Shown: in pieces, positions 33,929-39,760 of the stretch
Numbering within the stretch: the first letter of the stretch is position 1
How the letters are laid out: every line of letters begins with the position of its first letter
NCBI GenBank assembly: GCA_003165295.1
Contig: PLTC01000103.1
Span: 9,282-49,041 of the forward strand
Length of the DNA: 39,760 nt
Origin: Rhodospirillales bacterium
Lineage (GTDB): Bacteria; Pseudomonadota; Alphaproteobacteria; Azospirillales; Azospirillaceae
Direction of reading: 5' to 3'
Notes under the pieces: generated by a model
Database searches by the model: none
What the model saw: only the letters and a program-made list of their open reading frames with translations
What the model was told of the DNA's origin: nothing
Program-made: the position numbers and the translations under genes

Positions 33929-35113
33929 CTATCGGCGGCCGGTGCAGGCCGCGACCCGTGTCCCGGCATGGCGCCGGGCCGCCTGATCGGTCTCCAGGAC
34001 ATCGCCGATGACCCGGGGCCGATGGTGGGGCACCGCTTCCAGGGTTTCCTCGACCACACGTTCGATGTCGAGAAAGCCGATCCTCCGGTTAAGAAAGGCA
34101 TCGACCGCCACTTCGTTCGCCGCGTTGAGGATAGTGGGCGCCCCCCCGCTTTGCAAGGCCTCGCGCGCCAGTCTCAGCGCCGGGAAGCGGCCGGGGTCGG
34201 GAGCCTCGAACGAGAGGGTGCCGGTCCGCAGCAGGTCCAGGCGCTGGGCCGGGGTTCGAATGCGCGCCGGCCAGCCCAGGGCAAAGGCGATCGGGGTCCG
34301 CATGTCGGGAGTCCCCAGTTGGGCCAGGACCGACCCGTCAACGTACTCGACCAGGCTGTGAACCACCGACTGCGGGTGAACCAGCACGTCGATCCGGGCT
34401 TCGGGCATGGCGAACAGGTAATGGGCCTCGATGATTTCCAGGCCCTTGTTCATCATGGTGGCACTGTCCACCGAGATTTTGGCGCCCATGTCCCAGACCG
34501 GATGGGCCACCGCCTGCTCGGGCGTGACCCGGGCCATGGCGGCGCGGTCGAGAGTCCGGAATGGCCCGCCGGACGCGGTCAGGATCAGCCGCTCCACCGC
34601 CTCCCGCCGCTCGAAGTCGAACACCTGAAAAATCGCGCTGTGTTCGCTGTCCACCGGCAGCAGCGTCGCGCCATGGTCACGAACCAGATCCATCATCAGC
34701 GGACCGGCGCAGACCAGACACTCCTTGTTCGCGAAGGCGACGGTGGCGCCCCGTCGCGCCGCCGCCAGCGTCGGCTCCAGCCCGGCCGCCCCGACGATCG
34801 CCGCCATCACCCAGTCGGCCGGCAGCAGCGCCGCCTCGACCACCGCCGCCGCCCCGGCCGCCACCCCGATACCGGTGCCGGCCAGTGCCTGCCTGAGATC
34901 CTCATAGCCTTCGGGTTCGGCGATCACCGCCAGCCGCGGCCGCAACCGCCGTGCCTGTTCGGCCAGCAGGGCGACGTTACGCCGGGCGGTCAGCGCCTCG
35001 ACCTGATACCGCTCCGGCTCGAGGGCAATCAGGCTGACGGTGTTGCTGCCCACCGAGCCGGTCGATCCCAGCACCGTCACCCGCCGCTTCGCCGGTCCCT
35101 GTCCTTGTGTCAC
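33929..35113 (-). CDS. dxr: 1-deoxy-D-xylulose-5-phosphate reductoisomerase
   Basis: A 394-aa enzyme turning DXP into 2-C-methyl-D-erythritol 4-phosphate, the committed step of the MEP isoprenoid pathway, which here supplies squalene for shc and the precursors for uppS. The NADPH motif is [11 protein letters not shown] at the start. Substrate and metal binding segments are [26 protein letters not shown] and [14 protein letters not shown]. The GTG start was chosen because it has a GGGGGC ribosome site and matches the usual family length. A longer frame upstream would translate a repeat region. Confidence 0.96.
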   Translation of the reverse strand: MTQGQGPAKRRVTVLGSTGSVGSNTVSLIALEPERYQVEALTARRNVALLAEQARRLRPRLAVIAEPEGYEDLRQALAGTGIGVAAGAAAVVEAALLPADWVMAAIVGAAGLEPTLAAARRGATVAFANKECLVCAGPLMMDLVRDHGATLLPVDSEHSAIFQVFDFERREAVERLILTASGGPFRTLDRAAMARVTPEQAVAHPVWDMGAKISVDSATMMNKGLEIIEAHYLFAMPEARIDVLVHPQSVVHSLVEYVDGSVLAQLGTPDMRTPIAFALGWPARIRTPAQRLDLLRTGTLSFEAPDPGRFPALRLAREALQSGGAPTILNAANEVAVDAFLNRRIGFLDIERVVEETLEAVPHHRPRVIGDVLETDQAARRHAGTRVAACTGRR

Positions 35114-35138
35114 CTTGCCCCCGCGTTTCGCTTTGCCG

Positions 35139-35217
35139 GCTTGTTGACCGATGGCCCGGGCAACCGGGCCATCGGGCAACCGGGCCAGCTTGTTGACCGA
35201 TGGCCCGGTTGCCCGGG
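35139..35217. repeat. Compound direct and inverted repeat between cdsA and dxr
   Basis: A 21-bp direct repeat (GCTTGTTGACCGATGGCCCGG at 35139-35159 and 35188-35208, shown here minus nothing but read as two exact copies) surrounds several complementary segments. ATGGCCCGG pairs with CCGGGCCAT within 35151-35172, and CGGGCAACCGGGCC (35173-35186) pairs with 35202-35215. Alternative hairpins are therefore possible. Confidence 0.8.
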
Positions 35218-35237
35218 CCGGAACCGCCGCGCCCTGG

Positions 35238-36077
35238 CTAAAGCCAGTTCAGCCGCGATCCGACCACCGCCTGGAACAACGCCAGCACCGGTGCCGCCGC
35301 GACCAGCCCGTCGATGCGGTCGAGCAACCCGCCGTGACCGGGAATCAACTGGCCGCTGTCCTTGACCTTGTAACGCCGCTTGATCGCCGACTCAAACAGA
35401 TCACCACCCTGCCCGACCACCGCCAGCACCGCGCCCAGCACCACCGCCGCCAGCGGCGCCTGGGCGCCGGCCACCAACGCGACCAGACCGCCCACCAGCC
35501 CGGCGGCGGTGATGCCGCCCCAGAACCCGGCCCAGGTCTTGGCCGGACTGATACTTGGCGCCAGACGCGGCCCACCGAGCCCGCGACCCACCACAAAGGC
35601 GCCGATGTCGTTGGCCCACACGGTCAGCAACAGAAATAAAATCAACAGCATTCCGACCCCGGGATCGCTGCGCAGCCAGGTCAGGGCCACGCAGCTCGCG
35701 CCAACATAAGGAACCCCGAACGCCGCGATCCGACGGTCGGCGCCGGTCACCCGGGCACTGCCCGCCCACGGCACCACCGCCAGCACCAGCGCCAGCGCCA
35801 GCGCCGCGCCAAACGCCACCAGCGGCCCGGCCGCCACATCCAGCACCATCACCAGCGCAATGGCGCTGCACGACAGATAGAACGACCGGCCAAGCGGCCC
35901 CGGCGCGATCATCCGCACCCATTCGCGAACCGCCAGCACCGCCGTCACCACCACCGCGGTCTGGAACAGCCAGCCGCCAAGCCAGACCACCCCCAGCACC
36001 AGTGGCCCAAGCACCGCCGCGGAGAGGACGCGCTTGCGCAGATTGGCTCTTTTATCGTGTGCCAACCGACGCGCCAT
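35238..36077 (-). CDS. cdsA: Phosphatidate cytidylyltransferase
   Basis: A 279-aa integral membrane enzyme making CDP-diacylglycerol from phosphatidate and CTP, the precursor of all phospholipids. It has about seven hydrophobic segments and the family signature near the end: [20 protein letters not shown], followed by [12 protein letters not shown]. Further conserved parts are [12 protein letters not shown] and [12 protein letters not shown]. The ATG chosen overlaps the uppS end by 26 bp and begins a basic N-terminus ([16 protein letters not shown]) before the first helix; upstream in-frame codons lie deeper in uppS. dxr follows after a repeat-containing gap. Confidence 0.95.
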   Translation of the reverse strand: MARRLAHDKRANLRKRVLSAAVLGPLVLGVVWLGGWLFQTAVVVTAVLAVREWVRMIAPGPLGRSFYLSCSAIALVMVLDVAAGPLVAFGAALALALVLAVVPWAGSARVTGADRRIAAFGVPYVGASCVALTWLRSDPGVGMLLILFLLLTVWANDIGAFVVGRGLGGPRLAPSISPAKTWAGFWGGITAAGLVGGLVALVAGAQAPLAAVVLGAVLAVVGQGGDLFESAIKRRYKVKDSGQLIPGHGGLLDRIDGLVAAAPVLALFQAVVGSRLNWL

Positions 36078-36789
36078 ACCGGCGTTCCCGCCGATGAAAC
36101 TCTTGAATGGCGTCTTCAAGGTCTTCCCGGCTGAAATCGGGCCAGAGCCTGTCGATAAACACCAACTCGGCATACGCCGACTGCCACAAGAGGAAATTGC
36201 TCAGCCGCTGCTCGCCGCTGGTTCGGATTACCAGATCCGGGTCGGGAATCCCCGCGGTCGACAGCGTCGCCGCAAACCGCGCCTCGTCGATCTCTTCGAG
36301 ACCAAGTTCGCCGGCCGCAACCCGCCGGGCCAGCCCTCGGGCAGCCTCCACGATTTCCTGGCGGGACCCGTAGCTGAGCGCCAGAATCAGGGTCAACGCC
36401 GTGTTGCCGGCGGTAATGGCCTCGCCATTTTCCACCAGTTGCACGATATCGGCGGCCAGACGGCTGCGGTCACCGATCACCCGCAGCCGGACCCCCGACT
36501 TGTGCAACTCGGCGATTTCACTGCGCAGGTAAAAGCGAAGCAACGACATCAGCTCGGTGACTTCGCCAAGCGGTCGCGCCCAGTTCTCCGACGAAAAGCT
36601 GAAAAGCGTGACGTGGCCAACCCCCAGCGCGCGCGCCGCCTCAATGGTCCGCCGAACCGCCTCCGCCCCCTTTCGGTGGCCGGCAATCCGCGGCAGGCCG
36701 CGCGCCTTGGCCCAGCGCCCGTTGCCATCCATGATGATGGCAACATGAGCCGGTGGGGTCTGACCGTTGTTGTCACCCGGGCTCGACAT
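36052..36789 (-). CDS. uppS: Undecaprenyl diphosphate synthase
   Basis: A 245-aa cis-prenyltransferase making the C55 lipid carrier for peptidoglycan and lipopolysaccharide assembly. The catalytic Asp21 is in [17 protein letters not shown], followed by [10 protein letters not shown], the [12 protein letters not shown] segment and, near the end, [18 protein letters not shown] and YAELVF. Length and motif order are standard. It begins 4 bp after frr and ends inside the start of cdsA, so it is in a tightly packed operon. Confidence 0.97.
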   Translation of the reverse strand: MSSPGDNNGQTPPAHVAIIMDGNGRWAKARGLPRIAGHRKGAEAVRRTIEAARALGVGHVTLFSFSSENWARPLGEVTELMSLLRFYLRSEIAELHKSGVRLRVIGDRSRLAADIVQLVENGEAITAGNTALTLILALSYGSRQEIVEAARGLARRVAAGELGLEEIDEARFAATLSTAGIPDPDLVIRTSGEQRLSNFLLWQSAYAELVFIDRLWPDFSREDLEDAIQEFHRRERRYGASVGTR

Positions 36790-36793
36790 GGCG

Positions 36794-37351
36794 TCAGACC
36801 TGCATGATTTCCTTTTCTTTACTCGCCAGCACCTCGTCGATCTTCCTGATATGGGTGTCGGTCAGCGCCTGGATTTTGTCGGCCCAGGTCTTCAGGCCAT
36901 CCTGGCTGAGATCACCGGCCTTTTCCTGCCGCTTCAGCAGGTCCATGCCGTCCCGCCGGACATTGCGCACCGCCACCCGGGCCTGCTCGGCATACTTGTG
37001 AGCAACCTTGCTCAGTTCCTGGCGCCGCTCCTGGCTGAGGTCGGGAATCGGCACCCGGATGCTCTGGCCCTCGGTCTGCGGATTGAGTCCAAGACCGGCC
37101 TCGCGGATGGCCTTTTCCACCGCCTTGACCATCGAGCGGTCCCAGACCTGAACCGTGATCATCCGCGGCTCCGGCACGCCGATGGTCCCGACCTGGGTCA
37201 GCGGCATGTGGCTGCCATAGGCATCCACCGTCACCGGCTCCAGCAGGCTTGCGGACGCCCGCCCTGTGCGCAGGCCGGCGAATTCCTTGCGCAGCGACTC
37301 AAGCGCGCCGTCCATGCGACGCTTGACGTCGGAAATGTCGGGATCGGCCAC
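36794..37351 (-). CDS. frr: Ribosome recycling factor
   Basis: A 185-aa factor that, with EF-G, splits the ribosome after termination. It has the family's two-domain layout: a long three-helix bundle ([21 protein letters not shown] and the C-terminal half with [19 protein letters not shown]) and a small beta domain ([30 protein letters not shown]). The start is a GTG, giving VADPDISDV, with AGGGG a few bases upstream. It lies between pyrH and uppS, the usual place in alphaproteobacteria. Confidence 0.97.
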   Translation of the reverse strand: MADPDISDVKRRMDGALESLRKEFAGLRTGRASASLLEPVTVDAYGSHMPLTQVGTIGVPEPRMITVQVWDRSMVKAVEKAIREAGLGLNPQTEGQSIRVPIPDLSQERRQELSKVAHKYAEQARVAVRNVRRDGMDLLKRQEKAGDLSQDGLKTWADKIQALTDTHIRKIDEVLASKEKEIMQV

Positions 37352-37375
37352 CTTACCCCTACCCCTCTTCCGTGA

Positions 37376-38122
37376 TCACGTTTCGGTGATGAGAGTGAAC
37401 CTGCCGCGCCCTGCCATCACCTCGGCAAAGGCGCCGGCACAGACGATCGAGAACACCAGTATGGGAATCCGGTTATCGCGCGCCAGCGAAATCGCCGAGG
37501 CGTCCATCACCCTCAGGTCCCGGGCCAGCACCTCGTGGAACGACAGCTGCTCGTAACGTTCGGCGTCGACAACCCGCTTGGGATCCGCGGTGTAGACGCC
37601 GTCCACCTGGGTTCCCTTCAACAAGGCTTCACATCCCATTTCCGAGGCGCGCAACGCCGCCGCGGTATCGGTGGTGAAGTACGGATTGCCGGTGCCGGCG
37701 GCGAAAATCACCACCCGCCCCTTCTCCATGTGCCGGACCGCCCGGCGCCGGATATAAGGCTCGCACACCGTGGCCATGGGAATCGCCGACTGCACCCGGG
37801 TCTGCACCCCCACCCGTTCCAGGGCATTCTGCAAGGCCAGGGCGTTGATCACGGTGGCAAGCATGCCCATGTAGTCCGCCGACGCCCGTTCCATGCCGCT
37901 GGCCGCCGCCGAAACCCCGCGGAAGATGTTGCCGCCGCCGATCACGAGGCAGACTTCGACCCCCATGTCCCGGACCGTCCGAACCTCGGTGGCAATCCGG
38001 GACACGGTTTCCGACTCGAGCCCGTAATCGCCCTTGCCCATCAGCGCCTCGCCCGAGATCTTGAGCAGGACGCGCCGGTAGCGCGGGCTGAAGTCGTCGC
38101 CCCGGGTGATCCGGATCACCAT
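37376..38122 (-). CDS. pyrH: Uridylate kinase
   Basis: A 248-aa UMP kinase of the amino-acid-kinase fold, needed for all pyrimidine nucleotides. Landmarks are [42 protein letters not shown] and [13 protein letters not shown]. The ATG chosen is preceded by AAGGGAG and gives an N-terminus of normal length; the frame stays open for 36 more codons that reach into tsf and look unrelated. The gene sits between tsf and frr with gaps of 16 and 24 bp. Confidence 0.97.
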   Translation of the reverse strand: MVIRITRGDDFSPRYRRVLLKISGEALMGKGDYGLESETVSRIATEVRTVRDMGVEVCLVIGGGNIFRGVSAAASGMERASADYMGMLATVINALALQNALERVGVQTRVQSAIPMATVCEPYIRRRAVRHMEKGRVVIFAAGTGNPYFTTDTAAALRASEMGCEALLKGTQVDGVYTADPKRVVDAERYEQLSFHEVLARDLRVMDASAISLARDNRIPILVFSIVCAGAFAEVMAGRGRFTLITET

Positions 38123-38138
38123 TCCCGGTTCTCCCTTG

Positions 38139-39083
38139 TCAGCCGGCCACGGCTGGTTTGGTCCCGGCCACCGCCGCAACCTCCGACGCAAAATCCGAGG
38201 CTTCCTTCTCGATACCCTCGCCGAGCACAAAACGGACGAAGCCTGTGACCTTCACCGGTGCGCCCACCGCCTTGGCCGCCTGCTCGACCACCTTGCCGAC
38301 CTTGGACTCGTTGTCGATGACGTAAACCTGCTCCAGCAGCACCACTTCCTCGTAATACTTGCGCAGCCGGCCCTCGACCATCTTGGCGATGATCTCTTCG
38401 GGCTTGCCGCTGGCCCGGGCCTGATCGGCGAGGATCGCCCGCTCGCGGTCCAGCTTGCTGGTGTCCACGTCCTTGACCGTCAGTGCCTCCGGCCGGGCCG
38501 CGGCCACATGCATGGCGATTTGCCTGCCCAGTTCCAACAGCTTGTCGCGATCGCCCGTCGACTCGAGGGCCACCAGGACGCCGATGGTCCCGAGATTGGG
38601 CGCCAGCGCATTATGGGTGTAGCTGGTCACCACGCCCGCCGGGACCGACAGCCGCGCCGAGCGGCGCAGATTGATATTCTCGCCGATGGTTGCGATCAGG
38701 CTCGTGATCTCGGCGGCGACGTCGTGACCGGTGCCCGGATAGGTGGCCCGGCGCAGATCCTCGACCTCGCCGCTACCGGTCAGCGCCAGCCCGGCCAGGG
38801 TCGCGGCCGCCGCCTGGAACGTCTCGTTGCGCGCAACGAAGTCGGTCTCGGCGTTGAGTTCGATCACGGCGCCGGCGGTCCCGCCGGTGGCGACCGCCAC
38901 CAGACCCTCGGCGGCGACCCGCCCGGCCTTGCGCGCCGCAGCGGCCAGTCCCTTCTTGCGCAGCCAGTCGACGGCGGCCTCAAGGTCGCCGGCGGTTTGG
39001 GTCAGCGCCTTCTTACAGTCCATCATGCCGGCGCCGGTCTTCTCGCGCAGTTCCTTGACGAGTGATGCAGTGATTTCAGCCAT
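38139..39083 (-). CDS. tsf: Elongation factor Ts
   Basis: A 314-aa guanine nucleotide exchange factor for EF-Tu. The N-terminal UBA-like domain with [19 protein letters not shown] is clear, as are the core segments [15 protein letters not shown] and [10 protein letters not shown], and the C-terminal [18 protein letters not shown]. The ATG follows AAGGGGA. It is separated from rpsB by about 170 bp containing a hairpin and a 17-bp tandem repeat, so rpsB and tsf can be expressed at different levels. Confidence 0.97.
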   Translation of the reverse strand: MAEITASLVKELREKTGAGMMDCKKALTQTAGDLEAAVDWLRKKGLAAAARKAGRVAAEGLVAVATGGTAGAVIELNAETDFVARNETFQAAAATLAGLALTGSGEVEDLRRATYPGTGHDVAAEITSLIATIGENINLRRSARLSVPAGVVTSYTHNALAPNLGTIGVLVALESTGDRDKLLELGRQIAMHVAAARPEALTVKDVDTSKLDRERAILADQARASGKPEEIIAKMVEGRLRKYYEEVVLLEQVYVIDNESKVGKVVEQAAKAVGAPVKVTGFVRFVLGEGIEKEASDFASEVAAVAGTKPAVAG

Positions 39084-39094
39084 CGTGGTTCTTC

Positions 39095-39180
39095 CCCTTG
39101 GCGAATTCTGGCCCTTGGCGAATTCCGGCCCTTGTCGAATTCCGGCCCTTGGCGAATTCAGGCCCCTTGGCGAATTCTGG
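39095..39180. repeat. 17-bp tandem repeat, five copies, between rpsB and tsf
   Basis: Unit CCCTTGGCGAATTCYGG, with single-base changes between copies and one extra C before the last. Every unit contains the palindrome GAATTC. The array ends 11 bp before the tsf start on the minus strand and provides the AAGGGGA ribosome site of tsf at its edge. Confidence 0.9.
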
Positions 39181-39207
39181 TTGCAGATCAGGCAGCGTGG
39201 TCACTCG

Positions 39208-39237
39208 CGGGACCGGGGACCCTGCCCCCGGTACCCG
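39208..39237 (-). terminator. Hairpin between rpsB and tsf, possible attenuator
   Basis: CGGGACCGGGG and CCCCGGTACCCG form a stem with one mismatch or bulge and a short loop, starting 19 bp downstream of the rpsB stop. No T-run follows. A partial terminator between rpsB and tsf is known in other bacteria; here it is inferred from position and stem strength. Confidence 0.5.
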
Positions 39238-39256
39238 CCCCGGACCGGCGCTTGGA

Positions 39257-39760
39257 TCAGGCCTCGACGGCCAGCCCTTCCTCGACCACCGCCGCCTCGA
39301 CCGGTGCCTCCTCGCGAGCCCCCACGTCGATCCCGGCCGCCACCATCTCAGCCTGGAGGCCGTCGAGCACCGCCCCGGAAATCAACTCGCAATAAAGGTC
39401 GATCGCCCGCAGAGCATCGTCATTCCCCGGTATCGGAAAGGCGATTCCGTCAGGGTCGGAGTTGCTGTCGATCACCGCCACCACGGGGATGCCCAGTTTG
39501 TTGGCCTCCTTGACCGCAATGGCTTCCTTGTTGGTATCGATGATGAACAGAATATCGGGTAGCCCGCCCATTTCCTTGATGCCGCCCAGTGCCCGCTCGA
39601 GTTTGTCACGCTCGCGGGTCAGTTGCAGCGTTTCCTTCTTGGTCAGACCGATGTTCGCTTCCGCCAATCGGTCCTCCATCTCGCGCAACCGACGGATCGA
39701 CTGGGAAATCGTCTTCCAGTTGGTCAGCATCCCACCCAGCCAGCGGTGGTTGACGAAGTA
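39257..39760 (-). CDS. rpsB: 30S ribosomal protein S2, C-terminal part (cut by window edge)
   Basis: The last 167 residues of ribosomal protein S2; the frame is open to the right edge. The visible part has [18 protein letters not shown], the helical insertion with [16 protein letters not shown], the conserved [19 protein letters not shown] and [19 protein letters not shown], and [20 protein letters not shown] short acidic, Ala/Glu-rich tail of about 25 residues follows the conserved fold. It opens the minus-strand cluster that continues through tsf to lpxB. Confidence 0.97.
   Translation of the reverse strand, partial: YFVNHRWLGGMLTNWKTISQSIRRLREMEDRLAEANIGLTKKETLQLTRERDKLERALGGIKEMGGLPDILFIIDTNKEAIAVKEANKLGIPVVAVIDSNSDPDGIAFPIPGNDDALRAIDLYCELISGAVLDGLQAEMVAAGIDVGAREEAPVEAAVVEEGLAVEA

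Overview
This 39.8-kb GC-rich window looks like chromosomal DNA of an alphaproteobacterium, most likely a Rhodospirillales-type spirillum. The pointers are the alphaproteobacterial order rpsB-tsf-pyrH-frr-uppS-cdsA-dxr-rseP-bamA-skp-fabZ-lpxA-lpxI-lpxB, the use of lpxI rather than lpxH, a squalene-hopene cyclase, an NDUFAF5-type methyltransferase and a B-type aconitase. No species can be named from the sequence alone.

Region 1 (1-8.6 kb): the 3' end of an aldo/keto reductase converges on a minus-strand chemosensory operon cheA-cheW-cheR, whose genes overlap by 4 bp. CheA is unusually long (1026 aa). Upstream on the same strand lies the hopanoid gene shc. An NDUFAF5-like methyltransferase gene runs the other way.

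Region 2 (8.6-10.6 kb): accessory DNA. A minus-strand gene encodes a DUF4157 protein with an HEXXH motif, of the kind linked to contractile injection systems and polymorphic toxins. Its C-terminal third is strikingly AT-rich and has a His-then-Cys motif pair like permuted papain-fold enzymes. It is followed by a long intergenic stretch carrying a near-perfect 22-bp inverted repeat.

Region 3 (10.6-22.7 kb): plus-strand genes for an M16 peptidase, a YgiQ-family radical SAM protein, a 67-aa DnaJ-type zinc-finger protein, an 815-aa Ser/Thr kinase with an uncharacterised N-terminal half and a zinc ribbon, an autotransporter-type outer-membrane barrel, a 59-aa zinc-ribbon protein, a bacteriohemerythrin and acnB.

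Region 4 (22.7-25.8 kb): an orphan cheD convergent with acnB, a small hypothetical gene with its own hairpin, and a minus-strand znuC-znuB zinc-uptake operon. That operon has a Zur-like palindrome upstream and possibly a 30-aa leader membrane peptide; no znuA is visible.

Region 5 (25.8-39.8 kb, all minus strand): the translation and envelope cluster from rpsB (cut by the window edge) down to lpxB, followed by gloA. It links ribosome components and recycling (rpsB, tsf, frr), UMP kinase (pyrH), isoprenoid, undecaprenyl and phospholipid synthesis (dxr, uppS, cdsA), outer-membrane protein assembly and envelope stress (bamA, skp, rseP), and lipid A synthesis (fabZ, lpxA, lpxI, lpxB). lpxD, expected between skp and fabZ, is missing there.

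Short tandem repeats (14, 15 and 17 bp) and a family of GC-rich palindromic intergenic elements recur between genes. The most interesting candidate for undescribed biology is the chimeric DUF4157 protein; second is the kinase with its unknown N-terminal half next to a zinc-finger microprotein.
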